Assembly (NCBI RefSeq): GCF_016598475.1
Contig: NZ_JAEMUX010000033.1
Location: 19,852 to 83,851, forward strand
Source of the DNA: Streptomyces adelaidensis
Lineage (GTDB): Bacteria; Actinomycetota; Actinomycetes; Streptomycetales; Streptomycetaceae
Length of the DNA: 64,000 nt
Reading direction: 5' to 3'
This document shows positions 50,320 through 61,924 of this stretch, piece after piece. The number at the start of each line of letters is the position of its first letter. Position 1 is the stretch's first letter. A program made the position numbers and the translations under genes. The notes below the pieces were generated by a model. That model saw nothing but the letters and a program-made list of their open reading frames with translations, was not told the DNA's origin and made no database searches.

Positions 50320-51201
50320 TCAGGGCAGCGGGTGGGAGGCGTCCGGGTCGAGGAGCGCGGCCAGTAGGTCGCCGTGGTCCTGGAGGCGGGGGGCGATGTC
50401 CGGGGCCCGGAACACCAGCCGGCCGGGGGAGCCGCACTCCTCGACCTCCGTCCAGGTCACCGGCGCGGAGACCGTGGGCTCGGGACGGGCGCGCAGGGTG
50501 TAGGGCGTGGCGGTGGTCTTCCGGGCGGCGTTCTGGCTCCAGTCGACGAAGACCTTGCCGGGGCGCAGGCTGCGGGTCATCCGGTGGACGACCTGGCGGG
50601 GCAGCGCCTTCTCGGCCTCCACCGCCAGCTCCTTGGCGTACTCCGTCACCCGCTCGGAGGACGCCCCGCGCACCGCCGCCAGCAGATGCAGCCCCTTCGA
50701 CCCGGACGTCTTCGCGTACGCCTCGATCCCGTCCGCCGCCAGCCGCTCCCGCAGCCAGCAGGCGACCTCGCAGCATTCGACGACCGTCGCGGGCGCCCCC
50801 GGGTCCAGGTCGAAGACCAGCCGGTCGGCCTCATCGGCGGTGTGCACGGTCCACTGGGGCGTGTGGAACTCGGCGACCAGGTTCGACGCCCACATCAGGC
50901 TCGCCAGGTCCTGGACCAGCACCATCCGGGCCGGGCCCTCCATCCGCCGCACCTCGGCGGTCGTGACCCACTCGGGCGTGCCCGGCGGCACGTTCTTGGT
51001 GAAGAAGACCTGGCCGCCCGGCCCGTCCGGGTATCGGAGGAAGGAGACCGGGCGGTCGCGCAGATGCGGCAGCAGGGCGTCCGCCGTCGTCGCGTAGTAG
51101 TGCAGCAGCTCGCCCTTGGTGAAGCCCGTCGCCGGGTGGAGGACCTTGTCCAGGTTCGACAGAGCGACCCTGCGGCCCTCCACCTCGGTGATCGGCGTCA
51201 T
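50320..51201 (-). CDS. LigD-type NHEJ polymerase/primase domain protein
   Basis: A 293-residue stand-alone polymerase domain of LigD (archaeo-eukaryotic primase fold). The metal-binding aspartates are in VFDLDPG and VFVDWSQN; SGSKGLHLL is the third conserved block. It adds nucleotides at broken ends during non-homologous end joining. There is no ligase or nuclease domain, as is usual in Streptomyces, where ligase is separate. The Ku gene lies 3.3 kb away on the other strand. Confidence 0.94.
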   Translation of the reverse strand: MTPITEVEGRRVALSNLDKVLHPATGFTKGELLHYYATTADALLPHLRDRPVSFLRYPDGPGGQVFFTKNVPPGTPEWVTTAEVRRMEGPARMVLVQDLASLMWASNLVAEFHTPQWTVHTADEADRLVFDLDPGAPATVVECCEVACWLRERLAADGIEAYAKTSGSKGLHLLAAVRGASSERVTEYAKELAVEAEKALPRQVVHRMTRSLRPGKVFVDWSQNAARKTTATPYTLRARPEPTVSAPVTWTEVEECGSPGRLVFRAPDIAPRLQDHGDLLAALLDPDASHPLP

Positions 51202-51266
51202 GGGAAGAGAGTCCCATGATTGGCGCGAATACGGGTGAAATGAGCTGATTTATGAACGGTCGGTGA

Positions 51267-53660
<2,394 letters not shown>

Positions 53661-53739
53661 CGTGCCTCCATCTGTGGGGCGGGGCCGCACTCGCGGCCCG
53701 CGCCGGCGTCGCCTGACTGGATCTGATCCGCTGTGAACA

Positions 53740-53780
53740 GGGGGAACAGGGGAAACCGGGGGTACTGGGGGAACACGGGG
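53740..53780 (+). other. G-quadruplex motif upstream of UvrA-like gene
   Basis: Five runs of four or five G (53740-53744, 53749-53752, 53758-53762, 53767-53771, 53777-53780) with loops of 4-5 bases. This meets the usual intramolecular G4 pattern with one spare run. The G-rich strand is the template strand for the UvrA-like gene, whose ATG is 80 bases away. Confidence 0.85.
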
Positions 53781-53870
53781 AACAGTACGTCCGGCTGTGC
53801 GTCTTCTGTGCGGTCATGGCGAAGGTCGTGGGTTCACCTGATCGGCGGTACGGGTCGGGCCCTCGGGGCG

Positions 53871-54278
53871 TCAGACCTCCTGGACACGGATCAGGTTGCC
53901 CGAGGGATCACGGACGGCGAAGTCACGGACGCCGTACGGCTGCTTCGTCGGCTCCTGGACGACCTGGGCACCGCTCTCCGCCAGCCGGGCGAAGGTGCCG
54001 TCGAGATCCGGGGTGGCGAGCAGGACACGGGCGTACGTGCCCTTGGCCATCATCTCGACGATGGTGCGCCGCTCGTCGTCGGTGACGGCCGGGTCGGCGG
54101 CAGGCGGCTCCAGGACGATGGAGGTCTCGGGCCGGCCGACCGGTCCGACCGTGATCCAGCGCATGCCCTCGTAGCCCACGTCCTTGCGGATCTCGAAGCC
54201 GAGGATGTCGCGGTAGAAGGCGAGGGACGCGTCCGGGTCGTCGTGCGGGAGGAAGCTCGCGTTGATGGTGAGGTCCAT
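53871..54278 (-). CDS. VOC family (glyoxalase/bleomycin resistance fold) protein
   Basis: A 135-residue protein with paired beta-alpha-beta-beta-beta modules: SFLPHDDPDASLAFYRDILG, then DERRTIVEMMAKGTYARVLL and the ending VRDFAVRDPSGNLIRVQ. The family includes glyoxalases, dioxygenases and drug-binding proteins; the role here is unknown. The ATG at 54278 gives the family start. It lies between the UvrA-like and Ku genes. Confidence 0.88.
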   Translation of the reverse strand: MDLTINASFLPHDDPDASLAFYRDILGFEIRKDVGYEGMRWITVGPVGRPETSIVLEPPAADPAVTDDERRTIVEMMAKGTYARVLLATPDLDGTFARLAESGAQVVQEPTKQPYGVRDFAVRDPSGNLIRVQEV

Positions 54279-54469
54279 GCCCGTCACGCTACGGGCGCCC
54301 CCGGTCCGGGCGCTTCTCCAATCCTGACCGGTCCGCTCCACCGTGCCGACGAGCAGGCGCGAGGGGTCGGGGATACGGTGCAGGGACCGGGGCGGGGCAG
54401 GGAGAGCGAGCCCTACGGCGGCCGAGATCACCGGGCCGAGGGCACCGACCCGAAAGGTGCGTGTTGCCC

Positions 54470-55504
54470 GTGCGATCCATCTGGAACGGCGCCATCTCCT
54501 TCGGGCTGGTCAGCATCCCGATCAAGCTGGTGAACGCCACCGAGAGCCACTCCGTCTCCTTCCGCCAGATCCATCTGGAGGACGGCGGCCGCATCCGCTA
54601 CCGCAAGGTCTGCGAGCTGGAGGACCGCGAGGTGCAGCAGGGGGAGATCGGCAAGGCGTACGAGGACGCGGACGGCACGATGATCCCGATCACGGACGAC
54701 GACCTCGCGGCGCTGCCGATCCCGACCGCCAAGACCATCGAGATCGAGGGCTTCGTACCGGCCGAGAGCGTCGACCCGCTCCAGGTGGACGCCGCGTACT
54801 ACCTCGCGGCGAACGGTGTCCCCGCCGCCAAGCCGTACACCCTCCTCCGCGAGGCGCTCAAGCGCAGCGGGAAGGTCGCCATCTGCAAGTTCGCCCTGCG
54901 CGGGCGCGAACGGCTCGGCATGCTCCGGGTCGTGGACGACGTACTGGCCATGCACGGGCTCCTGTGGCCCGACGAGATCCGTACGACCGAGGGGGTCGCC
55001 CCCGAGGCGAGCGTCTCCGTCCGTGACAAGGAGCTGGACCTCGCCGACGCCCTCATGGACACGCTGGGCGAAGTCGACCTCGACTCCCTCCACGACGACT
55101 ACCGCGAGGCCGTCGAGGACCTCATCGCCGCGAAGGCCTCCGGCGAGGAGCCGCCCACCGCCCCCGCCCCGGCCCCGGGCGGCAAGGTCCTCGACCTCAT
55201 GGCCGCCCTCGAGAAGAGCGTCCGCGAGGCCAAGGAGTCCCGCGGCGAGGACACCGCCGACATCACCCCCCTCCCGTCCCGCCCCACCCCCAAACAACCC
55301 GCCGGCAAGAAGTCCACCACCACGACGAAGAAGACCGCCGCCGCCCCGAAGAAGTCGACGGCGAGACCCACCGAGCCCGCGAAGAAGACCGCCGCGAAGA
55401 AATCAACGGCCAAGAAGAGCACGACGACAAGATCCACGGCGACAAAATCCACCGCGAAGAAGACCCCGGCGAAGAAGGCGACCCCACGCAAACGCTCCGC
55501 GTGA
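54470..55504 (+). CDS. ku: NHEJ DNA end-binding protein Ku
   Basis: A 344-residue bacterial Ku that forms a homodimeric ring on DNA ends and recruits polymerase and ligase. The core starts SIWNGAISFGLVSIPIKLVN and runs to about residue 255 (VLDLMAALEKSVREAKES). The last 85 residues form a Lys/Ala/Thr/Ser tail (KKSTAKKST repeats), like histone H1 tails, which tunes DNA binding in streptomycete Ku. The start is uncertain between GTG 54461, TTG 54464 and GTG 54470; the last gives the standard MRSIW beginning. A LigD-type polymerase gene nearby completes the pathway except for ligase. Confidence 0.95.
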   Translation: MRSIWNGAISFGLVSIPIKLVNATESHSVSFRQIHLEDGGRIRYRKVCELEDREVQQGEIGKAYEDADGTMIPITDDDLAALPIPTAKTIEIEGFVPAESVDPLQVDAAYYLAANGVPAAKPYTLLREALKRSGKVAICKFALRGRERLGMLRVVDDVLAMHGLLWPDEIRTTEGVAPEASVSVRDKELDLADALMDTLGEVDLDSLHDDYREAVEDLIAAKASGEEPPTAPAPAPGGKVLDLMAALEKSVREAKESRGEDTADITPLPSRPTPKQPAGKKSTTTTKKTAAAPKKSTARPTEPAKKTAAKKSTAKKSTTTRSTATKSTAKKTPAKKATPRKRSA

Positions 55505-55747
55505 CTACAGGACGCTCGCCGACGCGGCGGGAACCGGGGCTCTTGTCCGCCGCAGTGGTGGTCAGCCGCCGACGGCTGTGGTCGGCGGTGCAGGACCGGG
55601 CGGGAGCGCGGTGGCCCGCTCTTCGCGATGGTCGGCTCCCGCCGTCGCAGCGGTGAAGCCACGGCGCGGCGGAGGCCGGCCGCTGGTGTCGGCTCGCCCG
55701 GAGTCGGCCCCGGCGCGCCCGGAGTCACCCCCGGCGCGCCCGGGGTG

Positions 55748-57016
55748 TCATGCGGCTCGCCGTAGCGCCAGGACCGCGTTGTGGCCGCCGAAGCCGAAGG
55801 AGTTGGTGAGGGCGAGGTCGCCGTCGGTGGGGAGGGGGCGGGGGGTGGTGGTGACGAGGTCGAGGGTGATCGCGTCGTCCTGGTCGGCGCAGCCGATGGT
55901 CGGGGGGATGAGGCCGTGGTGGAGGGTGAGGGCGGTGGCGAGGGCCTCGACGGCGCCGGCGGCTCCCTGGAGGTGCCCGAGGCTGCCCTTGAGGGCGGTG
56001 ACGGGAACCCGGCGGCCCGACAGCACGGCGGCGAGCGCGTTCGCCTCGGCGAGGTCGCCGTCGACCGTGGCGGTGGCGTGCGCGTTGACGTGGACGACGT
56101 CGAGGGGGGAGGCCGCCGCGTCCGCCAGGGCCCGCCGGAGCGCGAGCGCGACCCCCGAGCCCGACGGGTCCGGCGCCGCCATGTGGTGCGCGTCGGCGGA
56201 GAGCCCCCAGCCGGCCGCCTCGCAGTAGATCCGGGCGCCGCGAGCCCTCGCGTGGTCCTCGGCCTCCAGCAGCAGGAAGCCGGCCCCCTCGCCGTTGACG
56301 AAGCCGTCCCGGTCCTTGGCGAAGGGGCGGGACGGGCTCTGTCCGGTGCCGTACAGACCGTGCCGGGACAGCGCCCGCATCGCCGCGAAGGACGCCATGA
56401 TCGCCGGGGTCACCACCGCCTCGGCACCGCCCGCGAGGGCCACGTCCACCCGGCCGTACCGGATCCGGTCGACGGCCTGCCCGATCGCCTCGGTACCGGA
56501 GGCGCACGCGCTGGTCACGGTCCGCGCCTCGCCGGTGATACCGAGGTCGAGGGAGATCTGCGACGCCGCCTGCGAGGGCACGCACATCGGCGTGGTCAGC
56601 GGGGAGACCCCGCGCGGACCCCGGTCCCGCAACTGCCGGTCGCCGGCCACGAGGACCGACGCGTCGCCGAGTATCGCCCCGGCGGACACCCCGACGCGCG
56701 CCGGATCGAGCCCGCTCTCCGCCGTACCCGCGCCATCGAACCCGCCGTCCCGCCACGCCTCCCGCGCGGCCAGTACGGCGAACCGCGCGGCCCGGTTCAT
56801 CCGCCGGGCCCGGGCCCGTGGCAGCAGCCCGGCCGGGTCCACGGGCACCGTCCCCGCGACCCGCACGGGTAACCCGGCGAACTCCTCCCCTTCCAACTCC
56901 CGTATCCCGCAGCGCCCTTCCAGCAGGCCCTGCCACAACGCGCCCACCCCCACCCCGAGCGGTGTGACCGCCCCGAGCCCCGTGACCACCACCCGCCGCC
57001 CCGCCGAGTACGACAT
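55748..57016 (-). CDS. Beta-ketoacyl-ACP synthase (KAS II type)
   Basis: A 422-residue condensing enzyme with the full Cys-His-His triad: Cys171 in TVTSACASGTEA, His313 in VNAHATATVDGD and His348 in KGSLGHLQGAAG. It joins malonyl-ACP to an acyl chain. No acyl carrier protein, ketoreductase or chain-length factor gene is beside it, so it is either an extra fatty-acid enzyme or a remnant of a specialised pathway. The start MSYSAGRRVVVTGLG is standard. Confidence 0.93.
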   Translation of the reverse strand: MSYSAGRRVVVTGLGAVTPLGVGVGALWQGLLEGRCGIRELEGEEFAGLPVRVAGTVPVDPAGLLPRARARRMNRAARFAVLAAREAWRDGGFDGAGTAESGLDPARVGVSAGAILGDASVLVAGDRQLRDRGPRGVSPLTTPMCVPSQAASQISLDLGITGEARTVTSACASGTEAIGQAVDRIRYGRVDVALAGGAEAVVTPAIMASFAAMRALSRHGLYGTGQSPSRPFAKDRDGFVNGEGAGFLLLEAEDHARARGARIYCEAAGWGLSADAHHMAAPDPSGSGVALALRRALADAAASPLDVVHVNAHATATVDGDLAEANALAAVLSGRRVPVTALKGSLGHLQGAAGAVEALATALTLHHGLIPPTIGCADQDDAITLDLVTTTPRPLPTDGDLALTNSFGFGGHNAVLALRRAA

Positions 57017-57126
57017 GCACCAGCCCCCGCCCGCTCAGTAACGCCCGACTTCCCCTGTCCCAGGATTGGTTCCCTCTTCAACTGGTTGCTGCACGCGGCT
57101 GCGGCGGGCAGGCCGACGGTACGGGG

Positions 57127-57234
57127 GTACGCCGGTGGTACGGCGGCGCGCTGGTGGCATGGGGGCGTGCGGATGGTGCGGAGGCGCACTGATGGGGCGG
57201 AGGTACGCCGGTGGTGCGGAAGTACGCCGGTGGT
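57127..57234. repeat. Interspersed 13-bp repeats
   Basis: GTACGCCGGTGGT occurs at 57127, 57203 and 57222 within a purine-rich, GGTGCGG-rich intergenic stretch between the ketosynthase gene start and the flippase-like gene end. No gene is evident in this stretch. Confidence 0.8.
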
Positions 57235-57247
57235 GCGGCGGCGGCGC

Positions 57248-58828
57248 TCAGAGCACCTTCGCCCGCACCAGCGCCGAGAGGACGAGCGTGCCCGGGAGGA
57301 GCGGGAGCCAGACGGTGAGGACGCGGTAGCCGATGACGGTGGTGGTGGCGAGGGTCGCCGGCGCGCCGAAGGCGACGAGGGCGAAGACGAGCGCCGCGTC
57401 CATCGGACCGAGCCCGCCCGGCGCGGGCACGGCCCCGGCCGCCGTACTGGCGACGAGGTAGGCGAACAGCATCTGCGTCCAGGACACCGGCAGCCCGACC
57501 GCGGAACCGACCGAGGCGACCACGGCTCCCTGGCACAGCGGGAAGGCGACCGCCCCGCCCCACAGGGCGAGCGCCCGCACGGGCCTGCTGTGCACGACCC
57601 GCGTGTCGTTCAGGGCGCTGCGCAGCCCCCCGATGAGCGGGCGCCGCAGCGGCCGTACGGTCGAGATCAGGGTGACCACGGCGGCGAGGCTCACCCCGGT
57701 GATCGCGCCGACCAGGGCGAGGGTCTCGCCCTTCGGGAGGAGCTCGGCCAGACGGAGCGTGCCCGGGAAGGCGACCAGGAAGGCGAGGATCACCAGCGTC
57801 TTGGCCACCGGTTTGACCGCCGAGTACAGGGCGAGCGAGGAGGTGGCCCGGGCCAGGGGGATGCCACGGCCGCGCAGGAAGCGCAGGACGACCGCGTGCG
57901 CGCCGATGTTGCCCGGCAGCGCGTGCCCCGCGGCCCCGGCGGCGAACTGCGTCGCCAGCAACCGCCCCGGCGGCAGCCGCTCCGGCACCGCCCCCTGCCG
58001 TACGCACGCGGAGGCCACCGAACACAGGGCGGTGAACACGATCCCGGCCAGCAGCCACAGCGGGTCGGCGGACGCCAGTCGGACCGCGCCGGTGTAGACC
58101 GTCCGCCAGTCGACCGCCGCCCACACCCCGAGCATCACCCACGGCAACAGGACCAGCACGAGCCGCGCCCGACGGGCAGTGACGGGGGAGCGGGCGGGCA
58201 GGAACGCCTGGACCCTCGGGGGAAGGGAGGACAGACAGCGGGCCGGGTCGGCGCACGGGTCCTGGTCAGCGGCCGGGTCACCGACCGTGCTGACGGGGGC
58301 CTGGTCGAGGGCCGGCGTCGGAGCCGGAGCGGGAGCCGGAGCCGGAGCGGGAGCCGGAGCCGGAGATGGGGCCAGGACCGGGGTCCGGCACACGACCGGG
58401 ATGAGGTCGTCCGGGGCCGAGGCCGGGCCGGGGATGGCCGGGAGACCGCAGGCCGGGTCGGAGACCGAGGGCAGGCCACGGGCCGGATCGGGGACCGGGC
58501 CGGGTATGAGGGTGGCGTCGCGTTTCGGCGTCGGGTCGGGGACCGGGGACGGGGTGGGCCGCGAGGGGGGCGGCGCGTCGAGCGGGAGCGGGAACAAAGG
58601 GCACGTCGTCCTTCCGCGTCGCGCCGGTACGGCGGGGACCGCACCGGCGGAGGCAGGGCAAGTCAAGAACGAAGGGAACCCCAGGACCGTTCCCACCCCA
58701 AATGACTCCCCGGTATCGACCAAGAGAACTCCCCCCACCGCCAGAACGACGAGACCGCCTCCCAACAGCCGTTCCGCCGCGAATCCCATCTGACTCCCCC
58801 ACCGCTCCAGCAGTCCCGCATGAGACAC
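57248..58828 (-). CDS. Lysylphosphatidylglycerol synthase/flippase-like (UPF0104) membrane protein
   Basis: A 526-residue membrane protein. The C-terminal 310 residues hold about eight segments of the UPF0104 family, with GAAGHALPGNIGAHAV and AVPAPGGLGPMDAALVFAL. The N-terminal part has one or two hydrophobic segments (about 18-38) and then a disordered Pro-rich region with an Ala-Pro run (about 152-170). The family includes the flippase part of MprF; activity here is unknown. GTG 58828 has GGAG seven bases ahead. Confidence 0.85.
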   Translation of the reverse strand: MSHAGLLERWGSQMGFAAERLLGGGLVVLAVGGVLLVDTGESFGVGTVLGFPSFLTCPASAGAVPAVPARRGRTTCPLFPLPLDAPPPSRPTPSPVPDPTPKRDATLIPGPVPDPARGLPSVSDPACGLPAIPGPASAPDDLIPVVCRTPVLAPSPAPAPAPAPAPAPAPTPALDQAPVSTVGDPAADQDPCADPARCLSSLPPRVQAFLPARSPVTARRARLVLVLLPWVMLGVWAAVDWRTVYTGAVRLASADPLWLLAGIVFTALCSVASACVRQGAVPERLPPGRLLATQFAAGAAGHALPGNIGAHAVVLRFLRGRGIPLARATSSLALYSAVKPVAKTLVILAFLVAFPGTLRLAELLPKGETLALVGAITGVSLAAVVTLISTVRPLRRPLIGGLRSALNDTRVVHSRPVRALALWGGAVAFPLCQGAVVASVGSAVGLPVSWTQMLFAYLVASTAAGAVPAPGGLGPMDAALVFALVAFGAPATLATTTVIGYRVLTVWLPLLPGTLVLSALVRAKVL

Positions 58829-58882
58829 AAGTCACTCCACGACCGCCGTGCTCGCCCGCGGGGAGGCGGACAGAGCGGCTGT

Positions 58883-58898
58883 TGTGATGTGCGTCACG
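58883..58898. promoter_or_regulatory. Crp-type binding site
   Basis: TGTGATGTGCGTCACG matches the Streptomyces Crp pattern GTGNNNNNNGNCAC at all fixed positions and resembles the E. coli CRP half sites. It lies between the divergent flippase-like and phosphatase genes, 79 bases upstream of the latter. Confidence 0.65.
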
Positions 58899-58976
58899 CA
58901 AGGTTTAGGGTTGTAGCGCTTGGCAGGCGACCCCTGAGGCGGGCCGGACGGCGGTACGCGACGGGGGCGCCTCCAG

Positions 58977-61886
58977 GTGAGGGAAGTGGTCCCGTTGACC
59001 GTCGCCTGGGACGACATCGGTGGTCTCGTCGATGCCCATGAGCGTTTCCTCGCGGGTGCGCGCGTCGACTCGGACGTCCGGGACCCGGTGCTCGACTCCT
59101 GGAAGCGGTGCCGTTCCGCCGGGCTCCAACCACGCGAGCTGCTGATCCCCTACGCCCCCGACCTCGCCATGGAGGACCCCTTCCTGCGCGCCGCCGACCC
59201 GGTGCTCGCGCAGCTCACCGCCTCCCTCGCCAACGTGAGCATGACCATCGTGCTCTGCGACGGACAGGCCCGTATGGTCCAGCGCCACGGCGGTGACCGG
59301 CAGCTCCTCGCCCGCCTCGACGAGGTGAACTTCGCCCCCGGCTTCTGCGCCTCCGAAGCGGCCGCCGGCACCAACGGCGTCGGCACCGCCCTCGCCGAGC
59401 GGGAACCCGTCTACGTCCTCGGCCGCGAACACTTCGCCGACTGCCTCTCGCCCTTCGCCTGCGCCGGCGCCCCCGTCCGCAATCCGCTCAGCGGCCGTAT
59501 CGAGGCCGTCCTCGACCTCACCTGTCTGCGCGACGACGGCGATCTCACGATGATGCGGCTCGTCCGCGAGGCCGCCCACGACATCGAGGCCGGGCTCCTG
59601 GAACAGGCCACGAGCCGGGAGCGGGCCCTGCTCGCCGCGTACCGCCGGGCCGCCGGGGCCACGGCCGGCCCCGGCACCTGGCCCCGCCAGCCCGAGCGGC
59701 CGCCCTGGGCGCGGGACCACGACGGGCACGACGGCGACACCCTCGGCCGTGTCGACCTGGCCGTCCTCCGCGAGAAGGCAGAGGAACTCATCGCCTCCCC
59801 CCACCGCACCCTCGACGAGGTCGCCCTCTCCGGCGGCCGCGTCGCCACCCTCCTGCGCCGCCCGATCATGGGCGCCGCCGGCGAGACCGGCATGGTCGTC
59901 GAGGCCCGCGTCCTGGGCGGCCCCCACCTCCGCCACCTCGAACTGACACCGTCGAGCACGACCACGCCCACGCCCACGACGATCAGGACCCCGCCCCAGG
60001 CCCAGGCCCGGGCCCCTGCCCAGGCCCCGGCCCCGGTTCCGACCGCAGTGGCCGCCCGGCCCGCCCGGCCCCCCACCCTCGTCCTCCGCACGGTCGTACC
60101 CCCCTCCCCACAGCCCCCGCAGCCCCCACCACCCCCATCCCTCGACCCCGCCACCGACGCCTGGCTCCTCCTCGTCGGCGAACCCGGAGTCGGCCGGTTC
60201 GCCGTACTCGCCCGTCGGCGGCTGGAGCTGCTGCACGACGCGGGCGTCCGGATCGGCACCACCCTGGACGTCACCCGTACCGCCGAGGAACTGGCCGAGG
60301 TGGCCGTCCCGAGGTTCGCCGACTTCGCGGCCGTAGACCTGCCGGACTCCGTACTCCTCGGCGACGAACCGGAACCGCTCGGCCCGGGGATGTCGCTGCG
60401 GCGGGTCGCGCTCGGGGCGGTGCACGAGCAGTCGCATCTGTACGAGGTCGGGGACCCGGTGCGATTCGTCCCCTCCACCCCGCAGGCGCGCAGCTGGGAG
60501 AGCGGCCGGTCGGTGCTCGAACCCGTGCTGGCCGAGGCCGGCGGCTGGATCGCCCAGGACCCGCGGCGGCTGGAGCGGGCCCTCGAGGCCGGCATCCACT
60601 CCCTGATCACCGTGCCGCTGCGGGCGCGCGGCGTGACCCTCGGTGTCGTCAGCTTCTACCGTTCCGAGCAGCCCGCCCCGTTCGAGGACGACGACCTTTC
60701 GCTGGCCCAGGAACTGGTCGGCCGCGCGGCGATCTGCATCGACAACGCCCGCCGCTACACCCGCGAGCACAACACCGCGCTCGCCCTGCAGCGCAGCCTC
60801 CTGCCGCGCGGCCGGTCCGAGCAGAGCGCGGTCGAGGTCGCGTACCGCTACCTCCCCGCGCAGGCGGGCGTCGGCGGCGACTGGTTCGACGTCATCCCGC
60901 TCTCCGGCGCCCGCGTCGCCCTCGTCGTCGGGGACGTGGTCGGACACGGCCTGCACGCCGCCGCCACCATGGGCCGGCTGCGTACCGCCGTGCACAACTT
61001 CTGCGCCCTCGACCTGCCCCCGGAGGACCTGCTCACCCACCTCGACGACCTCGTCGGCCGCCTCGACCGGGGCGAGGGCTGGGCGGTGGAGAACACCCAC
61101 CAGGACTCCGGCATCATCGGCGCGACCTGCCTGTACGCCGTCTACGACCCGGTGTCCCGCCGCTGCGCCCTCACCCGAGCCGGGCATCCGATGCCCGCGG
61201 TCGTCGCCCCGGACGGGACCGTGGACTTCGTCGACCTGCCCTCCGGGCCTCCGCTGGGCCTCGGCGGCATGCCCTTCGAGACCGCCGAGATCGAACTGGC
61301 CGAGGGCAGCCAGCTGGTCCTCTACACCGACGGCCTGGTCGAGGACCGGCACCGCGACATCGACACCGGCCTGGACCAGCTCCGTACCGTCCTGGCCCAC
61401 GCCGACCGGACCCCCGAGGACACCTGCGAGGCGGTCCTCGACGCCCTCCTCCCGGCCCGGCCCGCCGACGACGTGGCCCTGCTGGTCGCCCGTACGCACG
61501 CCCTGGGCCCGGAGCGGGTCGCCCAGTGGGAGCTGCCGAGCGACCCGGCGGTCGTCTCCCGCGCCCGCGTGGCCGTCATCGAGCAACTGGCCGCCTGGGG
61601 CCTGGACGAACTGGCCTTCACCACCGAGCTGGTGGCCAGCGAACTGGTCACCAACGCCATCCGCCACGCCACCGGCCCGGTCCAGCTCCGCCTCCTCCGC
61701 GACCGCGCCCTGATCTGCGAGGTCTACGACGCCGGCAGCACCTCGCCCCGGCTGCGCCGCGCCCGGACCGAGGACGAGGGCGGCCGGGGCCTCTTCCTCG
61801 TGGCCCAGCTCACCGAACGCTGGGGCACCCGCTACACCCCCGACGGCAAGACCATCTGGACCGAACAGCCCCTGCCCCGGCCCTGA
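58977..61886 (+). CDS. GAF / SpoIIE-type PP2C phosphatase / HATPase signalling protein
   Basis: A 969-residue cytoplasmic protein. Order: an N-terminal region like AcoR-type regulators (RDPVLDSWKRCRSAGLQP, then a GAF-like domain with AAAGTNGVGTALAE); a Pro/Thr-rich linker (about 325-390); a second GAF domain (about 400-580); a PP2C/SpoIIE phosphatase (GGDWFDVIPLSG, GDVVGHGLHAAATMGRLR, YTDGLVEDR); and a C-terminal HATPase of the anti-sigma kinase type (ELVASELVTNAIRHATG, DEGGRGLFLVAQLTERWG). Such proteins control anti-sigma-factor partners. GTG 58977 is assumed; GTG 58986 and TTG 58995 are alternatives. A Crp-type site lies upstream. Confidence 0.9.
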   Translation: MREVVPLTVAWDDIGGLVDAHERFLAGARVDSDVRDPVLDSWKRCRSAGLQPRELLIPYAPDLAMEDPFLRAADPVLAQLTASLANVSMTIVLCDGQARMVQRHGGDRQLLARLDEVNFAPGFCASEAAAGTNGVGTALAEREPVYVLGREHFADCLSPFACAGAPVRNPLSGRIEAVLDLTCLRDDGDLTMMRLVREAAHDIEAGLLEQATSRERALLAAYRRAAGATAGPGTWPRQPERPPWARDHDGHDGDTLGRVDLAVLREKAEELIASPHRTLDEVALSGGRVATLLRRPIMGAAGETGMVVEARVLGGPHLRHLELTPSSTTTPTPTTIRTPPQAQARAPAQAPAPVPTAVAARPARPPTLVLRTVVPPSPQPPQPPPPPSLDPATDAWLLLVGEPGVGRFAVLARRRLELLHDAGVRIGTTLDVTRTAEELAEVAVPRFADFAAVDLPDSVLLGDEPEPLGPGMSLRRVALGAVHEQSHLYEVGDPVRFVPSTPQARSWESGRSVLEPVLAEAGGWIAQDPRRLERALEAGIHSLITVPLRARGVTLGVVSFYRSEQPAPFEDDDLSLAQELVGRAAICIDNARRYTREHNTALALQRSLLPRGRSEQSAVEVAYRYLPAQAGVGGDWFDVIPLSGARVALVVGDVVGHGLHAAATMGRLRTAVHNFCALDLPPEDLLTHLDDLVGRLDRGEGWAVENTHQDSGIIGATCLYAVYDPVSRRCALTRAGHPMPAVVAPDGTVDFVDLPSGPPLGLGGMPFETAEIELAEGSQLVLYTDGLVEDRHRDIDTGLDQLRTVLAHADRTPEDTCEAVLDALLPARPADDVALLVARTHALGPERVAQWELPSDPAVVSRARVAVIEQLAAWGLDELAFTTELVASELVTNAIRHATGPVQLRLLRDRALICEVYDAGSTSPRLRRARTEDEGGRGLFLVAQLTERWGTRYTPDGKTIWTEQPLPRP

Positions 61887-61902
61887 CCGTCTCCGAAGAC
61901 GG
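61887..61902. terminator. Short hairpin between convergent genes
   Basis: CCGTCT-CCGA-AGACGG immediately after the phosphatase stop, 22 bases before the stop of the dioxygenase gene on the other strand. It is short but perfect. Confidence 0.45.
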
Positions 61903-61924
61903 CCCTGCCGCCCCTGCCCCCGGA

